Source: Actinomycetes bacterium (lineage in GTDB: Bacteria > Actinomycetota > Coriobacteriia > WRKU01 > WQUG01). Taken from it: 43,658 nt of DNA. A program made the position numbers and the translations under genes. Below, one piece after another: positions 14,787-21,664 of the stretch. Position 1 is the stretch's first letter. Each line of letters starts with the position of its first letter. The notes beneath the pieces are model-generated. The model was not told where the DNA came from. It searched no databases and saw nothing but the letters and a program-made list of their open reading frames with translations. Location of the stretch: NCBI GenBank assembly GCA_031272275.1, contig JAISUC010000015.1, positions 1 to 43,658 of the forward strand, in the 5' to 3' direction.

Positions 14787-16031
14787 ATGGGTAAAACGAT
14801 TGCAGAAAAGATATTCGCGTCGCACGCGGGTCGCGAGGTCTCGGCGGGCGACATCGTCGTCTGTGACGTCGACTTTGTGATGGGGCAGGACGGAACCAGC
14901 CCGCTGGCCATCCGTGCCCTGGAAAATATGGGTGTCGATACCGTGTTCGACCCGAACAAGGTCGCGGTGGTGATGGATCATTCGTCGCCTTCGCCGCTGG
15001 AGGGCGTCAGTGCCCTGCACACGCTGATGCGTGATTTCGGCGAGCGCACCGGATGCCACGTCTATGATGTCGGTTGCGGCGTCTGTCACCAGCTGGTCCC
15101 CGAACAGGGGCATGTCGTTCCCGGCGACCTGGTCGTGGGTTGTGACAGTCACACCTGCACCTATGGTGCGATTAACGTGTTCAGTACCGGCGTGGGCAGC
15201 ACCGACGGGGCGGCGGCGATGGCTTCGGGCAAGCTGTGGTTCCGCGTTCCGCAGACCATAAAAATCCAAGTCGAGGGAGCATGGCCCACAGGCGTCTATT
15301 CCAAGGACTTGATTCTGTATCTGGCAGGATTGCTGGGGGCAGACGGTGCGACCTATCGGGCGTTGGAGTTTTCCGGCAGCGCGATTGATGCCCTGTCGGT
15401 CGAGGCGCGCATGACCATCAGCAATATGGCCATCGAGCTGGGTGCCAAGGCAGGGCTGATGGCTGCCGACGACAAAACGATTGCCTGGGTCCGTGAGCAT
15501 GGAGACCGTACTCCCCGTCCTGTGGATGCGGACCCGGATGCGCACTACGAGCAGGTCATCACGGTGGACGTGTCACAGCTGGTGCCGCAAATCGCGCAAC
15601 CGCACACGGTTGACAACGTGGTGCCCCTGCCGGATGTCGCCGGGACCCCGATTGCCCAAGGCGTCATCGGCACCTGCACGAATGGGCGTCTGGAGGATCT
15701 GCGGATTGCGGCCGATATACTGCGGGGCAAACAGCTGGCGCACGGGGTGCGTCTGATTGTGGCGCCCGCCAGCCGCGAGATTTATCTGGCGGCGATGGAT
15801 GCGGGATACATTCAGGATCTGACCCGCGCCGGTGCCTGTGTGGTGACCCCGGGTTGCGGTCCCTGTGTGGGGACGCATAACGGTGTGCCGAGCGACGGCG
15901 AAAACGTCATTTCGACGGCAAACCGGAACTTTAAGGGGCGCATGGGCAACAGCAATGCGTTTATTTATCTGGCAAGCCCCGCGACCGTGGCGGCAAGTGT
16001 TCTGACAGGAGAGATCAGTGATCCGCGCTAA
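14787..16031 (+). CDS. leuC: Aconitase-family dehydratase, large subunit (LeuC/HacA-like)
   Basis: A 414-residue Fe-S hydro-lyase large subunit that, with the small subunit, isomerises a hydroxy-tricarboxylate or hydroxy-dicarboxylate by dehydration and rehydration. The three cluster-ligand cysteines are visible in TCTNGR (C296) and GCGPC (C357, C360). The length matches the short archaeal/clostridial LeuC type rather than the roughly 466-residue E. coli form. That short group includes isopropylmalate isomerases and homoaconitases, so substrate depends on the small subunit and the pathway. It starts immediately after the stop of the synthase gene and overlaps the small-subunit gene by 14 bases. 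The symbol reflects family naming, not proven specificity. Confidence 0.9.
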   Translation: MGKTIAEKIFASHAGREVSAGDIVVCDVDFVMGQDGTSPLAIRALENMGVDTVFDPNKVAVVMDHSSPSPLEGVSALHTLMRDFGERTGCHVYDVGCGVCHQLVPEQGHVVPGDLVVGCDSHTCTYGAINVFSTGVGSTDGAAAMASGKLWFRVPQTIKIQVEGAWPTGVYSKDLILYLAGLLGADGATYRALEFSGSAIDALSVEARMTISNMAIELGAKAGLMAADDKTIAWVREHGDRTPRPVDADPDAHYEQVITVDVSQLVPQIAQPHTVDNVVPLPDVAGTPIAQGVIGTCTNGRLEDLRIAADILRGKQLAHGVRLIVAPASREIYLAAMDAGYIQDLTRAGACVVTPGCGPCVGTHNGVPSDGENVISTANRNFKGRMGNSNAFIYLASPATVAASVLTGEISDPR

Positions 16032-16530
16032 AGCATTCAAATACGGAAACGACATCAACACCGACTACATCATCAGCGGGAAATACAAGTTCAAAAGCAA
16101 CGACATGGACGCGATGGCGCACCATGCGATGGAGGAGCTGGATCCCGACTATTACGACAAGGTCAAGCCCCAAGGCGGCTTTTTGGTGGCCGGCACGAAC
16201 TTTGGCTGTGGGTCCAGCCGCGAACAGGCACCGCTGGTCCTGATCGGGGCCGGTACACAGGCGGTGCTGGCAAAAAGCTTTGCGCGGATTTTCTATCGCA
16301 ACGCGATCAACACCGGGCTGCCGGTAGTCGTATGTGATACGGATGCGATTCAGGCCGACGACCACCTGGAGTTGGATTTGGAGGGGGGCGTGCTGCGCAA
16401 CGTCACGCAGGATACGGTCATCGAGTTCGCGCCGCTGCCGCCGGTGATGGCGCGTCTGCTGGCGGATGGGGGATTGGTGGCGCATCTGCGTAAGCACGGC
16501 ACGTTCAAGCTGGAGGACGCCTCAGGATGA
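16018..16530 (+). CDS. leuD: Aconitase-family dehydratase, small subunit (LeuD/HacB-like)
   Basis: A 170-residue swivel subunit. The family signature [14 protein letters not shown] is present, as is the N-terminal [10 protein letters not shown] strand. The loop that sets substrate choice in this family (usually YLRT, YLNT and similar after the P/G-x-Y) reads YKFKS here (residues 23-27), a Lys-rich version that I cannot assign to isopropylmalate, homoaconitate or citrate with certainty. The start is GTG at 16018, preceded by AGGAG at good spacing, and overlaps the large-subunit gene by 14 bases. The next gene follows after 91 bases that contain two copies of GACGCCTCAGG. Confidence 0.9.
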   Translation: MIRAKAFKYGNDINTDYIISGKYKFKSNDMDAMAHHAMEELDPDYYDKVKPQGGFLVAGTNFGCGSSREQAPLVLIGAGTQAVLAKSFARIFYRNAINTGLPVVVCDTDAIQADDHLELDLEGGVLRNVTQDTVIEFAPLPPVMARLLADGGLVAHLRKHGTFKLEDASG

Positions 16531-16621
16531 CGATTTGGCCGAGCAGGGCACTTACGACGCCTCAGGGTGCAATTAGGCGAGGATTTTCAGGCGTCGGGAG
16601 CGAGGTTGAGAGGATTTTGAT

Positions 16622-17365
16622 ATGCAGTATCACTTCACCGTAGACACACCGATCGAGGAGTCCGTTGACGGCGCGATCCGCCGGGTCAAAGACCGGCGCG
16701 AGTACGCCGATGCGCTGGGTGCCTCGTCACGCCGGATTCGCGAGTACGCGTCCTGCGTCATTTTGGAGCTGGCGCGCAGAGATGCCTCGTTGGTCAGTGA
16801 TTTTGCCGACGCGATCGCCGATGCCCTGGATCGCCCCGAGACGCAGACACGCTATAACATGCTCGAGGCCATCCGGTTGCTGTGCCCCGTACAGGCCAAA
16901 GTGGTTGACGGCGCCTATGATGCCATTGAGGACTGCCTGTATGACGAGGACAGCGCGACCGTGCGCCTGTATGCCTTTCAGGTGTTCACCTGCTACGGCG
17001 CGACTACGGCTGCGCGTTCCAAACGTGTCTGGCCGACGATTGCGGCGGCGCTGCGCTGCTACCATGGGGATGCCGAGTTCATCCCGATGGTGAACGAGCT
17101 GTTGGCGATGCTGGAGGGCAAGGTCGACCAATCGGTCAAAGAGGGCGCAACCGAGCTGTTCGCCTTTGACGCGGAAAACGGAAAAGGTCTGCTGGCACGC
17201 AAAGCCCAGGCCGTCATAGCGTATGCCCCCGAGGTCATCGAGCGCCTGAAGCGCGAGGCGGCCCTGGCAGAGGCGCAAAAAGCCGAAGCCGCCGCCCGCA
17301 AAGCGGCGGAGGCCGACGCCGCAGCAGCAGATGAAGACGACGACGAAGAAATTGAGGACGAATAA
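16622..17365 (+). CDS. HEAT-like helical repeat protein of unknown function
   Basis: A 247-residue soluble protein predicted from its sequence to be almost all helical. Repeating pairs of amphipathic helices of about 35 residues (REYASCVILELARRD, TRYNMLEAIRLLC, TVRLYAFQVFTCYGA, VKEGATELFAF) suggest an armadillo/HEAT-type solenoid. It ends in an Ala/Glu-rich coiled-coil segment and an acidic tail (ADEDDDEEIEDE). There is no signal peptide, membrane segment or catalytic motif. GAGAGG precedes the ATG. It sits inside a metabolic operon between leuD and the dehydrogenase gene, two bases from the latter, so it is co-transcribed. It may be a scaffold or assembly factor for the enzymes, but this is inference from position only. 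Confidence 0.85.
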   Translation: MQYHFTVDTPIEESVDGAIRRVKDRREYADALGASSRRIREYASCVILELARRDASLVSDFADAIADALDRPETQTRYNMLEAIRLLCPVQAKVVDGAYDAIEDCLYDEDSATVRLYAFQVFTCYGATTAARSKRVWPTIAAALRCYHGDAEFIPMVNELLAMLEGKVDQSVKEGATELFAFDAENGKGLLARKAQAVIAYAPEVIERLKREAALAEAQKAEAAARKAAEADAAAADEDDDEEIEDE

Positions 17366-17366
17366 C

Positions 17367-18464
17367 ATGACACACCGCATTACCCTGATTCCCGGAGACG
17401 GCATCGGACCCGAAATCGCCGACGCCATGCGCCGCGTGGTGGCAGCCGCCGGCGCCGACATCGAATGGGACGTTCAAGACGCCGGCGAACACGTCATCGC
17501 CGACGAGGGGACGCCCCTGCCCGCACGCGTGCTGGATTCCATCCGCGAAAACCGCGTCGCCATCAAAGGACCCATCACCACCCCGGTGGGTTACGGCTTT
17601 CGCTCGATCAACGTCGAGCTGCGCAAGCAACTGGACCTGTATGTGAACCTGCGCCCCGCGCTGTCGATTCCGGGAACGGGCGCGCGTTACGATGACGTCG
17701 ACATCGTGCTGTTCCGCGAAAACACCGAGGACCTGTATGCGGGCATCGAATTCGACAAAGACAGCGACGGCGCCGCCCAACTGCGCGCATTGGTGGCCGC
17801 GACAGGAGCCGGCACCATCCGCGACGATGCCGGTATCTCGATCAAGCCCATCAGCGAGTACGGCACGCGCCGCATCATGCGCGCCGCCATGGATTACGCC
17901 ATCGCGAACAACCGCCGCAAGGTCACCATCGTGCACAAGGCCAACATCATGAAACACACCGACGGCCTGTACCTGCGCGTCGCGCGCGAGGTCGCCGCCG
18001 AATACGCCGAACGCGCACCCCACATCGAGGTCGAGGACTTCATCGTGGACGCGACCTGCATGCGCTTGGTCATCGACCCGACCACATTCGACGTCCTGGT
18101 CTGCCCGAACCTGTTCGGAGACATCGTCAGTGACCTCTGCGCCGGACTGGTGGGTGGTCTGGGTCTGGCACCGGGTGCCAACATCGGCGACACCGCCGCG
18201 CTGTTCGAACCCGTCCACGGCAGCGCGCCGGCCATGGCGGGCAAAGATCGCGCCAATCCCACCGCGCTGATTCTGACCGCAGAACTGATGCTGCGCCACA
18301 TCGAACAGCACACCGCCGCAGACCGCCTGCGCACCGCCGTCACGAACGTCATCGCCCGCGGCGAGGCGCTGACTTATGACCTGCATCGCACGCGTTTCGG
18401 CACCACGGACGGGGCAGTCGGCACCCAAGCCTTCGCCGACGCGATCGTGGCGGAGCTCACGTGA
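17367..18464 (+). CDS. Isocitrate/isopropylmalate dehydrogenase family enzyme, isocitrate-type signature
   Basis: A 365-residue beta-decarboxylating dehydrogenase using a hydroxy-acid and NAD(P). The substrate helix reads RSINVELR (79-86): the S-x-N-x-x-x-R spacing equals Ser113, Asn115 and Arg119 of E. coli isocitrate dehydrogenase, whereas isopropylmalate enzymes have a Leu-Leu pattern (GLLxLRK). RENTEDLYAGIEF and HKANIMKHTDGL also resemble NAD-type isocitrate dehydrogenases. In the cofactor loop HGSAPAMAG, Ala289 replaces the Asp usual in NAD enzymes and the Lys usual in NADP enzymes. The start at 17367 has GAGGA eight bases upstream; an in-frame ATG at 17331 lies inside the previous gene and is less likely. 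It overlaps ilvB by four bases (GTGA). Operon position suggests LeuB, sequence suggests isocitrate dehydrogenase. Confidence 0.85.
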   Translation: MTHRITLIPGDGIGPEIADAMRRVVAAAGADIEWDVQDAGEHVIADEGTPLPARVLDSIRENRVAIKGPITTPVGYGFRSINVELRKQLDLYVNLRPALSIPGTGARYDDVDIVLFRENTEDLYAGIEFDKDSDGAAQLRALVAATGAGTIRDDAGISIKPISEYGTRRIMRAAMDYAIANNRRKVTIVHKANIMKHTDGLYLRVAREVAAEYAERAPHIEVEDFIVDATCMRLVIDPTTFDVLVCPNLFGDIVSDLCAGLVGGLGLAPGANIGDTAALFEPVHGSAPAMAGKDRANPTALILTAELMLRHIEQHTAADRLRTAVTNVIARGEALTYDLHRTRFGTTDGAVGTQAFADAIVAELT

Positions 18465-20224
18465 TCGCAGCCCGGGCTTTCGCATCTGCGCTTGCCCGAA
18501 ACGGCGTCCGGGTGGTCTTCGGCTACCCGGGTGCCACGGCTCTGGCGCTGTTCGACGCGCTGGGCGAACGCGACGACATCCGCATCGTGCTGACCCGCCA
18601 CGAACAGGGGGCGGCATTCGCGGCAAACGGCGTCGCGCGCGCAACCGGGCGCGCAGGCACCGTACTGGTGACCAGCGGTCCGGGTGCCACGAACACGGTG
18701 ACCGCCATCGCGGACGCCTACATGGACTCCATCCCGCTGGTGGTCTTCACCGCCCAGGTCGCAACCGCCGTCATCGGCAGCGACGCCTTTCAGGAAACCG
18801 ACATCTTCGGCGTCACCATGCCCATCACCAAACACAGTTTCCTGGTCAAAGACGCCCGCGACCTGCCCTTCATCATCGACGAAGCCTATCGCCTGGCAAC
18901 GACCGGACGCCCCGGCCCGGTACTGGTCGACATCCCGGTCGACGTCGCCGAGGCCGACATCGGTGACGACACGGCGGGGGAGTACGTCCCCTCGCGCGCC
19001 GTGGTCCCCGACGCACCCGCAGCCGCCGTTCTTGCGCGTGCGGCACAGATGCTGACTGATGCCGAACGTCCACTGATTCTGGCGGGCGGCGGTGTCATCG
19101 CGTCGGGTGCCTCGGACGTTTTGACACAGCTGGCGCATGCAAACGGCATCCCGGTGGTCAGTACGCTGATGGGGCGCGGGGCGTTTAACGAGGACGACCC
19201 CGCCTGGCTGGGCATGGCGGGCATGTTCGGGCACGCATCTGCGAATGCGGCGCTGCACGCGGCAGATGTGCTGCTGGCGGTGGGTACGCGATTCGCCGAG
19301 CGCGTCGCGGCCGACCCCACGCGACTGGCACCCGGCGGGCAGCTGATACACGTGGACATCGATGCCGCGGAAGTCGACAAGCGCCGTCGTGCGGATTTGG
19401 CGCTGATAGGCGATGCCCGCGCGATACTGGGCGCAATCCAACAGCACATACAGCAACTTGCCGCGCCCGGTAGAAGCGACGCGCGCGCTGCCGGACTGTC
19501 GGACGTCGACCGGGGGACAGCGCACGAGACGCCTGCGCAAACGCCTGCCCCGACGACGTCGCAAGGAGCCGACACACGGCCTGCTGCCGAAACAGTTTCC
19601 GCGCACATGCTCACCCCTGAATACATCATCGCGGCGCTGGACCGAACCTGTCGCGAGACCGAGCTGTTGGGGCGGCCGACGATTCGCGTGACCGAGGTCG
19701 GTCAAAACCAGATGTGGACCGCCGTCGGCAGCCGCTTTCGCACCCCGCGCAGCCTGCTGACCAGCGGCGGACTGGCGGCGATGGGTTTTGGATTGCCTGC
19801 AGCCACCGGGGCTGCCATCGCGCGTCCCGATGCCTTGGTCGTAAACATATCAGGCGACGGCTCATTTCAGATGAACCTGCAGGAACTGGCGACGGTGGCA
19901 GGGCTTATGATCCCCCTGAAGGTCTTCATTTTGAACAACGCGGGGCTGGGTCTGGTGCGCCAATGGCAGGATGCGCGGTTCGGTGGCAGACACGTGGCAT
20001 CCGACCTGGCGCCCGACCTGCCCGATATCGTCGCGCTGGCGCATGCCTACGGGCTGGTCGGGATGCGTGCCGCCACCTGCGGGCAGTTCGACACGGCGCT
20101 GATTGCGGCGCTGGCGACTCCGGGGCCTGCCATCGTGGATTGCCGTATCAGTCCGGATGCGCACGTCAGCAGCGTCGAGCAGTCGCGCCGACAGATGGGG
20201 GACGTGACGGAGGGTTCGCGATGA
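18461..20224 (+). CDS. ilvB: Acetolactate synthase, catalytic subunit
   Basis: A 587-residue ThDP enzyme condensing two pyruvates, or pyruvate and 2-oxobutyrate, for valine/leucine and isoleucine synthesis. The catalytic glutamate is E48 in RHEQGAAF; GDGSFQMNLQEL...NN near 465-493 is the ThDP/Mg motif; QETDIFG and GRPGPVLVDIP are typical of the family. An unusual Ala/Pro/Thr-rich insert (about residues 331-384) separates the middle and C-terminal domains. A reverse copy of the 14-bp motif encodes GEYVP in the linker between the first two domains. The GTG start overlaps the dehydrogenase stop, and the end overlaps ilvN by four bases, so translation is coupled. Confidence 0.95.
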   Translation: MIAARAFASALARNGVRVVFGYPGATALALFDALGERDDIRIVLTRHEQGAAFAANGVARATGRAGTVLVTSGPGATNTVTAIADAYMDSIPLVVFTAQVATAVIGSDAFQETDIFGVTMPITKHSFLVKDARDLPFIIDEAYRLATTGRPGPVLVDIPVDVAEADIGDDTAGEYVPSRAVVPDAPAAAVLARAAQMLTDAERPLILAGGGVIASGASDVLTQLAHANGIPVVSTLMGRGAFNEDDPAWLGMAGMFGHASANAALHAADVLLAVGTRFAERVAADPTRLAPGGQLIHVDIDAAEVDKRRRADLALIGDARAILGAIQQHIQQLAAPGRSDARAAGLSDVDRGTAHETPAQTPAPTTSQGADTRPAAETVSAHMLTPEYIIAALDRTCRETELLGRPTIRVTEVGQNQMWTAVGSRFRTPRSLLTSGGLAAMGFGLPAATGAAIARPDALVVNISGDGSFQMNLQELATVAGLMIPLKVFILNNAGLGLVRQWQDARFGGRHVASDLAPDLPDIVALAHAYGLVGMRAATCGQFDTALIAALATPGPAIVDCRISPDAHVSSVEQSRRQMGDVTEGSR

Positions 20225-20529
20225 CGCAGCTGCAACAGCACACATTGTCGATTTTGGTGGACAACAAACCGGGCACGTTGGCGCGGGTGACTCAGCTGTT
20301 CGCGCGACGTGCGTACAACATCGAGGCTCTGGTCGTGGGTCAGACCGAGGATCCGGCGCTGTCGCGCATCACGATGATCGTGGGCGTGGCGGAAACTCCC
20401 ATCGAGCAAATCATCCGCCAGACCAACAAGCTGGTAAACGTGGTCGAGGTGGTCGAGCTGCCGCCGCATTCGACCGTCAGCCAGGAACTGCGCGCAGGCG
20501 CCCACGGCACCTACGTCCTGAAAAACTGA
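20221..20529 (+). CDS. ilvN: Acetolactate synthase, short regulatory subunit
   Basis: A 102-residue ACT-domain protein. HTLSILVDNKPGTLARVTQLFARRAYNIE is the characteristic ligand-binding ACT start. It lacks the second C-terminal domain of the roughly 160-residue IlvH type and so resembles the short E. coli IlvN/IlvM form. It should bind IlvB and give feedback control, probably by valine. ATG overlaps the ilvB stop as ATGA. ilvC follows after 39 bases. Confidence 0.93.
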   Translation: MTQLQQHTLSILVDNKPGTLARVTQLFARRAYNIEALVVGQTEDPALSRITMIVGVAETPIEQIIRQTNKLVNVVEVVELPPHSTVSQELRAGAHGTYVLKN

Positions 20530-20568
20530 CCTGACACGCATAGGCGCGACAGGACAAGGAGAAACCGG

Positions 20569-21558
20569 ATGCGTCGCTTTACCGAGAATGAAATCGACCC
20601 ACAGCTGATTCGCGACACGCGCGTCGCGATGTTGGGATATGGCTCGCAGGGGCGCGCCCAAGCACTGAACCTGCGCGACAGCGGGGTTCGGGCCATCACC
20701 ATAGGGGTGCGCAATCCGGATAGCGCCAGCGCACGACAGGCCACTGACGACGGGTTTCCCGTCGCAACGTTGGCACAGGCGGCCGCCGCATCCGATCTGC
20801 TGATGTTTATGTTGCCGGACGAGGCACAGGCTGGCGTCTACACAGAAATCGCCGCCGCCTGCGACTTGGCGGGCAAGACGCTGGGATTTGCCCACGGCTA
20901 TGCCATCCGTTTCAATCTGATTGAGCCGCCCGCCGACACCGACGTGATTCTGATTGCCCCGAAAGGAGTGGGACCTGCCGTGCGCGCGCGTTATGCGGCA
21001 GGCAGCGGAGTTGCCGGACTGGTTGCGACCGAACAGGACCGACGCGGGGACGCACTCCCCCTGGCTTTGTCCTATGCGGCGGCAATCGGGTGTGCGCGGG
21101 TCGCCATTTTCCAGACCACCTTTGCCGAGGAATGCGAGGCCGACCTGTTCAGCGAACAGGCCGTCATTGTGGGTGGCCTGACCCAGCTGTTGCGTGCCGG
21201 GTTCGACACGCTGGTCGATGCCGGGTACGCGCCCGAGGTTGCGTGGTTCGAATGTGTGGCCGAGGCCAAGCTGATTTTGGACTTGATTGTGGCGGACGGC
21301 TTCAGCGGGATGTTCGCGAAAATATCGAACACGGCCGAGTTCGGCGCGATGCAGGCGGGAGAAAGTGTAATTAATTCTGACACACGGCGGCGGATGCAAG
21401 GTATACTGGAATCGGTACGCAACGGGGACTTCGCCCGGACGTGGGCGGAACAGGTTGCCAGTGGGATGACGGAAATGCGACGGGTGCGTGCTGCGTGGGA
21501 TACGCAGCCCATTCAGACGATGTCAAAGGAGATGGGACGACTGTGGAATAAGGGATAG
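20569..21558 (+). CDS. ilvC: Ketol-acid reductoisomerase
   Basis: A 329-residue class I enzyme converting acetolactate or acetohydroxybutyrate to the dihydroxy acid with NAD(P)H. The nucleotide fold GYGSQG is at 23-28, FAHGYAIRF carries the active-site His, DLFSEQ contains the metal ligands D192 and E196, and ISNTAEFG is the C-terminal family motif. AAGGAG lies seven bases before the ATG. The 14-bp motif at 21046-21061 encodes GDALP in the Rossmann-domain part without changing the expected length. It is the last gene of the operon; ilvD and an aminotransferase are not nearby. A weak ACCGG/CCGGT inverted repeat follows near 21575-21595. Confidence 0.95.
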   Translation: MRRFTENEIDPQLIRDTRVAMLGYGSQGRAQALNLRDSGVRAITIGVRNPDSASARQATDDGFPVATLAQAAAASDLLMFMLPDEAQAGVYTEIAAACDLAGKTLGFAHGYAIRFNLIEPPADTDVILIAPKGVGPAVRARYAAGSGVAGLVATEQDRRGDALPLALSYAAAIGCARVAIFQTTFAEECEADLFSEQAVIVGGLTQLLRAGFDTLVDAGYAPEVAWFECVAEAKLILDLIVADGFSGMFAKISNTAEFGAMQAGESVINSDTRRRMQGILESVRNGDFARTWAEQVASGMTEMRRVRAAWDTQPIQTMSKEMGRLWNKG

Positions 21559-21664
21559 CGGAGAGCAGAACGCCTGACCGGTATTTCCGGTATTCAGCGG
21601 TTTGCATACTTCGTGCGTCCATACAACTGCAGAGAAAGCGTCGGGTGCGGCTTACGTGGATAAT

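Noticed and set aside
15503..15516. Eighth copy of the 14-bp motif inside leuC
   Set aside because: GAGACCGTACTCCCC has an extra base in the left arm and a different codon phase, so it was not counted.
17235..19705. Long minus-strand open frames opposite the dehydrogenase and ilvB genes
   Set aside because: Both plus-strand genes have full catalytic motifs. These are antisense shadows in high-GC DNA.
21602..21664. TTG start extending fusion protein A by 21 residues
   Set aside because: The paralogue aligns from ATG 21665, and the longer form would put an extra polar segment before the signal peptide.
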